Shown here in pieces: positions 35,119 to 44,225 of a DNA stretch of 64,000 nt (its first letter is position 1; every line of letters starts with the position of its first letter). The translations under genes and the position numbers were made by a program. Source of the stretch: DASSUW01 sp963811895 (GTDB taxonomy: Bacteria; Actinomycetota; Thermoleophilia; Solirubrobacterales; Solirubrobacteraceae). Below the pieces are notes generated by a model. It was not told where the DNA came from. It saw only the letters and a program-made list of their open reading frames with translations, and did no database searches. The stretch covers positions 620,001 through 684,000 of the forward strand of contig CAWETE010000004.1 of assembly GCA_963811895.1 (NCBI GenBank), given 5' to 3'.

Positions 35119-36699
35119 TCAGCGGATCCGCATCGGACCCTGGATCGCGCCGGCGGCCTTCACCAGCCGGGCGAGCCGCCTCGTGGCGCTGACGCGCGCC
35201 ACCCGGGTCGACTTCGCCCCGGCAGTCGCCCGGACCGCCGTCGAGAACACGTCCGTGCGATTGGCCAGATTGCCGCTGTTGGCGGTGACGAACACCGGCA
35301 GGAACCGCCCGCCGGCCGACGTCAGCCCCTCGTAGTCGCCGACGAAGAAGCCCCGGGCGTCGGGCGCGGTCCGCATGTCGAACGACCGGTCCGTGAGCCG
35401 CTGCCGCGGCGAGAACGTCGCGCCGCCGTCGCGCGACGACGTGAACCAGTAGTCGGTTGCGAGCGGCCCGCCGCTCGGGTCGTCGGCAGTGAAGTCGTAG
35501 TACGTCACCCCCACATTCCCGTGCTCGTCGACGTCGACCGAGCCGGTGAACGCCTGCGTGAGCTTGTTGGAGCTGATGCGCTTCGGGTCGCTCCACGTCA
35601 GCCCGCCGTCACGCGAGCTGGCGATCACGATCTGGTCGTTGAAGATCGGCAGCGGGGCGGCCAGCGTGAAGCGGATGTCCTGCCACACGATGTGGACGTC
35701 GTCCGAGCGCCGGCGCGGGTCGGCGGCGGCCTCGGGCAGCAGGTCACCGGTCCGCACCGGGTGTAGGTCGAACGGATCGACGACTCCCTGACCCTGGCCG
35801 GCGCTGCTGAACAGCACATCGACGACGATCGGGGCCGACCAGGTCGCGCCGTGATCGGTCGAGCGCTGCACTGCCACGAGCGGCAGCCCGCGGTCGATCA
35901 GGTCGAAGGTGTTGACCAGCGTCCCGTCGCTCAGCACGACGATCTGGTTGCCGAGCGTCTGGATGTTGCTGTTGTCGGGGAAGTCGAGGATCGTCCGCGT
36001 CCGCTCCCAGGTGCGGCCGCCGTCGGTCGAGCGGGCGAACAACGTGTCGCCCGAGAACGGCGAGGCCGGGTTGGCCGGGTTCTGGATCTGGAGGCGATCC
36101 CAGACCGCGTAGACGAAGCGGCCGTCCCTGGGATCGGCCGTGATCGACTCCTTGTCGTTGAACAGCGCCGCGCTGGTGTCGCGCTGGAGCGTGGTGATCC
36201 GGCCCCAGGTGCGGCCGCCGTCGCGCGAGCTCGAGACGAGGATGGCGCTGATGGTCTGATCGGCGCTCACGGCCAGGGCGATCTGGTGGGCGGAGCCGTC
36301 ACCGCCGAAGCTCACCCACGGGTCCGACGCCCGGTCGTAGTCGCCACCGTTGGCGGCGTTGCCGCCGGCGCAACGGGAGAACGGCGGTGGCGTCGGGCGC
36401 TGCCACGAGCCGCCGCGGTCGAAGGAGACGCCGGTCAGGTTGCCCTGCGCGCCGCCGTTGGACCAGCGGTCCTGCTGCCAGACGGCGACGAGGTTGCGGT
36501 CGGCCTTGGGGTTCGCGCTCACCCAGGGCTCGACCTCGGCGTTCGTGAAGAGCGTTCCCCCTGCGGCCGGCCCGCCGCAATTCGCGCCGAACGGCGACGC
36601 TCGGCTGATCCGCTCCAGCGAGGCGGACTGGGCCAAGGCGCTGCTCGTGCCTCCCAACATGACGAGGAGCGGCAGGGCGAAAGCCAGAAGACGTCGCAT
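35119..36699 (-). CDS. Secreted BNR-repeat (sialidase-like beta-propeller) protein
   Basis: 526 residues; a signal peptide ends GGTSSALA before QSASLERIS. Five Asp-box motifs (SxDxGxTW): SSRDGGRTW, STDGGRTW, STDHGATW, SSRDGGLTW and SSRDGGATF, spaced by propeller blades. A GGGAGG five bases before the ATG supports the start. The active-site residues of true sialidases (Arg triad, Tyr/Glu) are not evident, so binding or structural function is as likely as hydrolysis. Standalone gene. Confidence 0.85.
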   Translation of the reverse strand: MRRLLAFALPLLVMLGGTSSALAQSASLERISRASPFGANCGGPAAGGTLFTNAEVEPWVSANPKADRNLVAVWQQDRWSNGGAQGNLTGVSFDRGGSWQRPTPPPFSRCAGGNAANGGDYDRASDPWVSFGGDGSAHQIALAVSADQTISAILVSSSRDGGRTWGRITTLQRDTSAALFNDKESITADPRDGRFVYAVWDRLQIQNPANPASPFSGDTLFARSTDGGRTWERTRTILDFPDNSNIQTLGNQIVVLSDGTLVNTFDLIDRGLPLVAVQRSTDHGATWSAPIVVDVLFSSAGQGQGVVDPFDLHPVRTGDLLPEAAADPRRRSDDVHIVWQDIRFTLAAPLPIFNDQIVIASSRDGGLTWSDPKRISSNKLTQAFTGSVDVDEHGNVGVTYYDFTADDPSGGPLATDYWFTSSRDGGATFSPRQRLTDRSFDMRTAPDARGFFVGDYEGLTSAGGRFLPVFVTANSGNLANRTDVFSTAVRATAGAKSTRVARVSATRRLARLVKAAGAIQGPMRIR

Positions 36700-36790
36700 G
36701 GTGGCCTCCCATGCGGTTGACGCTTGCCGCGCGTTCCCCGCACCCCCCGGGGCTCGCGCGGAGGGACCCACCAAAGCTACGCCTGAGCGC

Positions 36791-37996
36791 TCAGCGGGGC
36801 AAACCTGGCGCGATGATGCGGTAGGCCTTCAGACCGAGCCCGAGGCGCTCGCGATCCTCGGTCTGCATCGGGTCCAGCCCGCTGAGCTCCTTCACCCGCT
36901 CGAGCCGGTAGGCGACGGTGTGGCGATGGGCGTAGATGGCCGCCGCCGTCGCGTTCATGTTGCAGTTGTGCTCGAGGTAGGCCTCGAGCGTCTGGACGAG
37001 GTCGGTGCGGTACTGGTCGTCGTAGCGCACGATCGCCGCCACGGTGTCGTCGTAGAACGAGCGCACCTCCTCCGGGTGGGAGGCGAGCACGCGGAAGAGC
37101 AGCCGGTAGGTGCCGCTGCCGATGTCCTCCTGGATCGGCCCGCCGAGCCCGTCGCCGCGCTGCAGCACCTCGAGCACCAGCTCGGCCTCCTGGATCGCGC
37201 GGCCCAGCTCGGCCGGGTCGCCGTAGAAGGAGGAGAGGGCGACGACGCCGTGGCGCTGCAGGCGACCGGCCAGCGTGCGCGCGGCGACCACGGTGGCCGC
37301 CTGGTCCTCGCCCGGCAGCAGCGCGTAGACGCGGCCCGCCGGTCCGCCCTCGACGTGCTGGGCGAGCGCGCCCGGGTACTCGGAGGCGATCAGCGCCACC
37401 ACGTGGCGGGGCCGCTCGGAGGACAGCTCCGCGCACAACACGACCGCGCCGTTGGTCAGGTCGCAGCCGAGCCGGCCGGCGCGGCGCACGACGTCAGCCG
37501 CGTCGATCGCGTCGGGCCGCTCGCGCAGCTCCTCCAGGAACGAGCCGCGGACGTTCTCCTCGACCTCCTCGCGCGCCTCCTCGACCGCCACCTCGGTGAG
37601 CGCGGCGACGGCGGCGAGGTGCAGGAACTCGACCGCCTCGGGCTCCGGGCGGCCGGGGTCGAGCAGCACGACGCCGCCGATCCGCTCGTCGCCGGAGGCG
37701 ATCGGGACTTCCGCGACCACCTCGGGCGGGACCGGGGCCACTCGGCCCCGGCCCTGCTCGCCGACGTAGCGGCGGACCGCGGCCAGCGCGGCGTCGCCTC
37801 CAGGGGAGGCGACGGCCACGCCCAGCCGCGGCACGACCACGACGACCGGGCCGCCCGCCGCGTCGGCGGCGAGGTCGGCGACGGCCGCCAGGCCGTCGCC
37901 GGTCAGCACCGCGTCGAGCATCTGCAGGTGCACGGCTCGCAGCCGCTCGACGAGCGACGTGGCGGCCGGCGGCGAAATGTCCGGCCGCCCCGTCAT
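36791..37996 (-). CDS. PucR/CdaR-type helix-turn-helix regulator
   Basis: 401 residues. The C-terminal domain is the PucR HTH: YRTDLVQTLEAYLEHNCNMN and AAIYAHRHTVAYRLERVKEL. The central GGDEF-like domain of the family covers NGAVVLCAELSSERPRHVVA to AVVALSSFYGDP. The N-terminal 150 residues look like a GAF-type sensor domain. It lies 10 bp downstream of glnK on the same strand, so it probably is the last gene of the amtB-glnK operon and may regulate nitrogen genes. Confidence 0.85.
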   Translation of the reverse strand: MTGRPDISPPAATSLVERLRAVHLQMLDAVLTGDGLAAVADLAADAAGGPVVVVVPRLGVAVASPGGDAALAAVRRYVGEQGRGRVAPVPPEVVAEVPIASGDERIGGVVLLDPGRPEPEAVEFLHLAAVAALTEVAVEEAREEVEENVRGSFLEELRERPDAIDAADVVRRAGRLGCDLTNGAVVLCAELSSERPRHVVALIASEYPGALAQHVEGGPAGRVYALLPGEDQAATVVAARTLAGRLQRHGVVALSSFYGDPAELGRAIQEAELVLEVLQRGDGLGGPIQEDIGSGTYRLLFRVLASHPEEVRSFYDDTVAAIVRYDDQYRTDLVQTLEAYLEHNCNMNATAAAIYAHRHTVAYRLERVKELSGLDPMQTEDRERLGLGLKAYRIIAPGLPR

Positions 37997-38006
37997 ATCG
38001 AGTGCC

Positions 38007-38381
38007 TCAGGCCGTGGCCTGGGCCGCCACCTCGGGATGGGCCTGCAGCGTCTCCTCGCCGGACTCGCCGGTGCGGATGCGGTAGGCCTCCTCGACCGGC
38101 ATGACGAACACCTTGCCGTCGCCGATCTGGCCGGTGCGGGCGTGCTTGAGGATCGCGTCCACGACCGTCTGCACGTCCTGGCTCGCCACCACGCACTCGA
38201 GCTTGACCTTCGGCCGCAGCCAGTTGGTCAGCTCGGCGCCGCGATAGCGCTCCGTGATCCCCTTCTGGCGACCCGAGCCCTTGACCTCCGAGATGGAGAG
38301 GGACGGGAAGCCGAGCCCTAGGAGCTCCATGCGGATCGGCTCGAACGACTCGTGCCGGATGAACGCCTCGATCTTCTTCAC
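38007..38381 (-). CDS. glnK: PII nitrogen regulatory protein (GlnK type)
   Basis: 124 residues. PII hallmarks: MKKIEAFIRHESFEPIRMEL, SISEVKGSGRQKG, YRGAELTNWLRPKVKLE (T-loop), and TGQIGDGKVFVMPVEEAYRI RTGE (nucleotide site). Residue 51 of the T-loop, normally the Tyr that is uridylylated or adenylylated, is Leu here, and the usual GAEYxVDFLPK reads GAELTNWLRPK. It would sense 2-oxoglutarate and ATP/ADP and block the ammonium channel. The GTG at 38381 overlaps the amtB stop. Confidence 0.93.
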   Translation of the reverse strand: MKKIEAFIRHESFEPIRMELLGLGFPSLSISEVKGSGRQKGITERYRGAELTNWLRPKVKLECVVASQDVQTVVDAILKHARTGQIGDGKVFVMPVEEAYRIRTGESGEETLQAHPEVAAQATA

Positions 38382-39841
38382 GTGACCGGAACCTCCTTGG
38401 TGGTGGCGCCGCGAGGTGTCTCACGCGACGGGACACCGCCAGGGGCGGGGCTGTAGCCGATGAGCTCGGGCGCCGGGATGAACTGCTCCGGATACCCGTA
38501 CATACCATGCTCGGAGATGTCCAGTCCGGCGTCCTCCTCCTCGGCCGTGACGCGCAGGCCGTAGGTCTTCTTGATCGCCCAGAACGTGGCGTAGGAGAGC
38601 GTGAAGACGAAGGCGAACACGGTGACCACGCCGAGCGCCTGCGTCCCGAGCTGGTGGAACGAGCCCGTGTAGATCAGGCCGCCCTCGCCGAACGCGTTGT
38701 ACTCGGCCAGCCGCGGCGACGTGAAGATGCCGCAGGCCAGCGTGCCCCACACGCCGCACAGGCCGTGTGCGGTCAGGGCGCCGACCGGGTCGTCGATCCT
38801 CTTGTCGATCGCGTAGACGCCGAGCGGGACGATGATGCCGGCGATCGCGCCGATGATCGGCGCCGTCCACGGCTCGACGTAGCCCGAGGGCGCCGTGATG
38901 GCCACCAGGGCGCCGATCGCGCCGTTGCCGGCCATGCCGATGTCGATCGTGCCCGTCTTCCAGTACGCGGTGCCGATGGCGAACAGCACGCCGGCTCCCG
39001 CGGCCAGCATCGTGACCAGCGCGACCTCGGGGAAGCGCCCGTCCATCGCGCCCAGCGTCGAGCCCGGGTTGAACCCGAACCAGCCGAGCCACAGGATCAG
39101 CACGCCGAGGCCGAACAGCGGCATCGAGTGCCCTGGGATGGCCCGCGGGCGCCCGTCGGACCCGTACTTGCCGCGCCGTGCGCCGAGCTGGAGCAGCACG
39201 GCCAGCGCGCCGGTCGCGCCGATCAGGTGGACCGCCGTCGAGCCGGCGAAGTCCTGCATGCCGAGGTTCGCCTGCAGCCAGCCGCCGCCGAACACCCAGT
39301 GCGACGCGATCGGGTAGATGAACCCGGCGAAGATGATCGCGTAGAGGATGTAGACGCCGAACTTGATCCGCTCGAGCGTCGTCCCCCAGACGATCGCCAG
39401 CGAGACGGCGCAGAACGAGAACTGGAACATCCACTTCGTCTCGATCGTGGCGTCGGAGAGACCCATGACCGGGAAGGCCGTCTGAGGATCGCCGTAGCCA
39501 CGGAGGAAGAAGCCGTCGTGGCCGATGATCTCGCCGATGCCGAAGGCGAAGGCGAAGCCGCAGGCCCAGTACATGAGCCCGGCGATCGAGAAGTTGGTGA
39601 GGATCTTCGCCACCACCGTGCCGGCGTTCTTCGCACGCGAGAAGCCGATCTCCAGGAACGCGAAGCCCGCCTGCATGAAGATCACGAGCAGCGCCGCGAC
39701 CATCACCCAGATCGAGTTGATCGCCACGCTGTCGGCGAGCACTCCGTTGTTCGCCGCCTCGAGCGTGTCGGCGTGCGCCACGGCAGGCAGGCACAGGGCC
39801 AGCGCTGCCCCCAGCAGCGCGGGGCCGGTCCTTTTCAGCAT
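38378..39841 (-). CDS. amtB: Ammonium transporter
   Basis: 487 residues. Signal-like N-terminus (LLGAALALCLPAVAHA), then eleven predicted spans. Pore landmarks: VIFMQAGFAFLEIGFSRAKN, STAVHLIGATGALAVLL with the first pore His, FNPGS, GNGAIGALVAI and LTAHGLCGVWGTLACGIF with the second His. A C-terminal cytoplasmic tail of ~70 residues is available for PII. An AGGAGG ribosome binding site precedes the ATG. First gene of the amtB-glnK-pucR unit and divergent from glutamine synthetase. Confidence 0.95.
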   Translation of the reverse strand: MLKRTGPALLGAALALCLPAVAHADTLEAANNGVLADSVAINSIWVMVAALLVIFMQAGFAFLEIGFSRAKNAGTVVAKILTNFSIAGLMYWACGFAFAFGIGEIIGHDGFFLRGYGDPQTAFPVMGLSDATIETKWMFQFSFCAVSLAIVWGTTLERIKFGVYILYAIIFAGFIYPIASHWVFGGGWLQANLGMQDFAGSTAVHLIGATGALAVLLQLGARRGKYGSDGRPRAIPGHSMPLFGLGVLILWLGWFGFNPGSTLGAMDGRFPEVALVTMLAAGAGVLFAIGTAYWKTGTIDIGMAGNGAIGALVAITAPSGYVEPWTAPIIGAIAGIIVPLGVYAIDKRIDDPVGALTAHGLCGVWGTLACGIFTSPRLAEYNAFGEGGLIYTGSFHQLGTQALGVVTVFAFVFTLSYATFWAIKKTYGLRVTAEEEDAGLDISEHGMYGYPEQFIPAPELIGYSPAPGGVPSRETPRGATTKEVPVT

Positions 39842-40062
39842 CAGTCCTCCTCGGTGAGATTCCATCCGCTGCGAATGGTGCGGCGAGGAGGCCGGGGCTT
39901 CTTTGTCCCCGTGTCGAAGATTCGCGGCCGGGGATTCTCCAACCGGTCGATGGCGAACCGAGAACCCCGATCTTTGGACATGTGGACAAGGAGACGCGCG
40001 CGCGGCGTGTCTAGGCTGGCCGACGACCCAGGACCTGTCCCGGAGGAGGACCCTCGACAACC
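39842..40062 (+). promoter_or_regulatory. Divergent amtB/glnN promoter region
   Basis: 221 bp without a gene. It holds the AGGAGG of amtB at its left end and GGAGGAGG of glnN at its right end. CGGGGACAAAGAAGCCCCG (on the minus strand near 39890-39910) is a short inverted repeat. A possible -10 TAGGCT for glnN lies near 40013-40018. I could not identify a GlnR or similar operator with confidence. Confidence 0.4.
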
Positions 40063-42228
<2,166 letters not shown>

Positions 42229-42251
42229 CAGGACTCCGTACCGGAGTCCTG
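42229..42251 (+). terminator. Hairpin directly after glnN
   Basis: CAGGACTCCG / CGGAGTCCTG: a perfect 10-bp stem around the loop TAC, starting at the glnN stop. No T-tract follows, so it may stabilise the 3' end or act as a U-less terminator. Confidence 0.65.
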
Positions 42252-42257
42252 GGTCAG

Positions 42258-42285
42258 CGAGGGCCCCGCCACGGCGGGGCCCTCG
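42258..42285 (+). terminator. Second hairpin after glnN
   Basis: CGAGGGCCCCGCC pairs perfectly with GGCGGGGCCCTCG over 12-13 bp with a two- to four-base loop. It lies just before the next gene and again has no T-tract. Confidence 0.65.
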
Positions 42286-42310
42286 CCCGTTCCGTGGCAG
42301 GCTTCCGGCC

Positions 42311-42724
42311 ATGCCACTCACGTTCGATCAGACCCAGACGCTCATCGCCGCCGCCCACGAGCACGCCCGCGGGGCCGGGCTCAACGTCACCGTCGCCGTC
42401 GTCGACGAGGGCGGCCTGCTCAAGGCGCTCGGCCGCATGGACGGGGCGCCGCCGCTCAGCGCGCAGATCGCCGAGGCGAAGGCCGTGGGGGCCGCCGTGT
42501 GGCATCGCGACGGGGATCAGCTCGCCTCCGTGCAGGACCAGCGGGCCGCCTTCTTCGGCCAGGTGAGCCTGCTCACGCGGCTGCCGCTCATCCCCGCCGA
42601 CGGCTCCGTCCTGATCCGCGAGGGCGACGCGGTCCTCGGCGCCGTCGGCGTCAGCGGGGCCAAGCCCGAGGAGGACCGGGAGTGCGCCGAGGCGGGCCTC
42701 GCCGCGATCCGCGAACAGGCCTAA
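42311..42724 (+). CDS. GlcG/HbpS-type heme-binding-family protein
   Basis: 137 residues of the GlcG/HbpS (DUF336) fold: LIAAAHEHARGAGLNVTVAV, VDEGGLLKALGRMDGAPPLS, AQIAEAKAVGAAVW, PLIPADGSVLIREGDAVLGA and VGVSGAKPEEDRECAEAGLA. Family members bind heme or cobalamin or serve as small accessory proteins; no signal peptide is present. ATG at 42311 after the glnN hairpins. Function here is unclear. Confidence 0.85.
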   Translation: MPLTFDQTQTLIAAAHEHARGAGLNVTVAVVDEGGLLKALGRMDGAPPLSAQIAEAKAVGAAVWHRDGDQLASVQDQRAAFFGQVSLLTRLPLIPADGSVLIREGDAVLGAVGVSGAKPEEDRECAEAGLAAIREQA

Positions 42725-42757
42725 AGCTCGCTGGGTGACGTGCCGACTAGAGGGCTA

Positions 42758-42835
42758 GGGCCTGCTCACCATTTTCGCGCTTTCGCCCTCCTCCCCCTCC
42801 CAGGTGGAAGCTTCCGGTGAGTAGGCCCTTTTTCT
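42758..42835 (+). terminator. Long-stem terminator with T-tract
   Basis: GGGCCTGCTCACC (42758-42770) pairs with GGTGAGTAGGCCC (42816-42828), 13 bp with one G:T wobble, around a 45-nt pyrimidine-rich loop, and is followed by TTTTTCT. It ends the heme-binding-type gene and abuts the convergent cysteine dioxygenase stop. Confidence 0.6.
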
Positions 42836-43301
42836 ATGCCCCGATCGGGCGCAGCTCTTCCGCGTAGCTGAGCGACCAGCGGCGCAGCTCGCCGGTCTCC
42901 AGCACCTCGTAGGAGCCCATCCGCCACAGCGGCGGCGAGTACGCGTGCAGCGTCACGGCCGGCTCGCTGCCGGCGTGGCTCACGCGGTGGATGTCGGCGG
43001 GGCCGAAGGTGAAGCTCTGGCCGGCGGCCAACGTGCGCGCGGCCGGCGGGCCGCCGAGCACGAGCCGCTCCTCGCGCACGGCGCCGGCCGTCACCGCGAC
43101 GGCTCCCGAGGAGAGGTCGTGGTCGTGGTAGCCGGTGTCGTGGTCGTTCATCCAGCAGATCAGCCAGATGCCCACATGGTCGTCGCGGCGCAGCTCGGCG
43201 TAGGTCCGGGCGTCGGCCCGGTGCTCGACGAGGTGCGCCCACTCGTCGGGCCGCGCGGCGAGGTCCTGGACCAGGCGCTCGAGGTCGGGCTGCGCGATCA
43301 C
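42834..43301 (-). CDS. Cysteine dioxygenase family protein
   Basis: 155 residues, a cupin of the type I cysteine dioxygenase family. WLICWMNDHDTGYHDHDLSS provides His59 and His61, and GPADIHRVSHAG provides the third ligand, His105. It would oxidise cysteine, or a related thiol, to the sulfinic acid using Fe(II) and O2. The GTG at 43301 overlaps the stop of the amidohydrolase upstream by four bases. Confidence 0.85.
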   Translation of the reverse strand: MIAQPDLERLVQDLAARPDEWAHLVEHRADARTYAELRRDDHVGIWLICWMNDHDTGYHDHDLSSGAVAVTAGAVREERLVLGGPPAARTLAAGQSFTFGPADIHRVSHAGSEPAVTLHAYSPPLWRMGSYEVLETGELRRWSLSYAEELRPIGA

Positions 43302-44182
43302 GACAGGACGCGGGCCGGGTTGACGCGGAGGACGGCGTGGCGGAAGGCCGGGCCGAGGGCGGCGAGCGACGGCGGGTCGACGACCGGGCGGTCGGAGCCG
43401 TGCACGAGCCGGTCGACGCCGACCACGCGCAGCATCGCGTCGACGGCCTTGGGGCCATAGGACGAGACGTCGTACCAGGACCGCTCGTCGTGGACGGCGC
43501 CGGCGGGGCCGCCGCGCGAGGCGAGGCGCTCGACGTGCAGCGGGGCGCAGCCGGCCAGCATCGCCCACACGACCTTGAGCTCCGGGTGGGCGGCGCGGCC
43601 CCACTCCGCCCAGGCGAGCCACGCGGTCTGCATCGCGGCCACGTAGGAGGTCATCGCCGGCCACCACGGGGGCGCGTGCGGGTCGGTCGCCGAGCCCGGG
43701 TGCACGAGCAGCGGAGCGTCGCGCGCGGCGAGGCGCTCGAGCAGCGCCGCCACCCGCCGCAGCGCCTCGGGCCCGCCGAGCGCGTCGGCCGGCAGGCAGA
43801 GGCCGACCGCCCCCGCGTCGAGCAGCGCGTCGAGCTCGTCGGCCCGCGAGGCCGATGCCCACAGGCCGAACGGCGCGCCCAGCTCGAGCACGCCGGCGTG
43901 GAAGGCGTCGAGCAGCGGCTGCGCCTCGCGGGCGGGCAGCGCCTCGATGCCGAGCGGCGTCGAGGGGGCGACGATGACGCGCTCGAGGCCGTCCGCCCGT
44001 GCCTGCTCGGCCCGCAGGCCGGGGTCGTGGGCGGAGAGGTCGAACGGCGACGGCGGCTCGCCGGCCAGCTCGAGCGTCCAGCCGCGGTCGTCGCGGCGGA
44101 GCCGCGGCGCGGCGCTCCGCCGCTCGAGCAGGCGCACGAGCGCGCCGGGCCAGAGGTGCTGGTGCAGGTCGGTCGCAGGCAT
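43298..44182 (-). CDS. Amidohydrolase-family (TIM-barrel) protein
   Basis: 294 residues. The N-terminal MPATDLHQHLWPG has the HxH metal motif at strand 1, and a late His/Asp pair appears in RLVHGSDRPVVDPPSLAALG. These fit the amidohydrolase-2 group (decarboxylase/hydrolase type). The ATG at 44182 starts right at this motif; a TTG at 44215 is possible but less likely. Translationally coupled to the cysteine dioxygenase. Substrate unknown. Confidence 0.8.
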   Translation of the reverse strand: MPATDLHQHLWPGALVRLLERRSAAPRLRRDDRGWTLELAGEPPSPFDLSAHDPGLRAEQARADGLERVIVAPSTPLGIEALPAREAQPLLDAFHAGVLELGAPFGLWASASRADELDALLDAGAVGLCLPADALGGPEALRRVAALLERLAARDAPLLVHPGSATDPHAPPWWPAMTSYVAAMQTAWLAWAEWGRAAHPELKVVWAMLAGCAPLHVERLASRGGPAGAVHDERSWYDVSSYGPKAVDAMLRVVGVDRLVHGSDRPVVDPPSLAALGPAFRHAVLRVNPARVLS

Positions 44183-44225
44183 GCGCCCGGCAGCATACCG
44201 CACTTTGTCGATCAATTCAGTGAAC

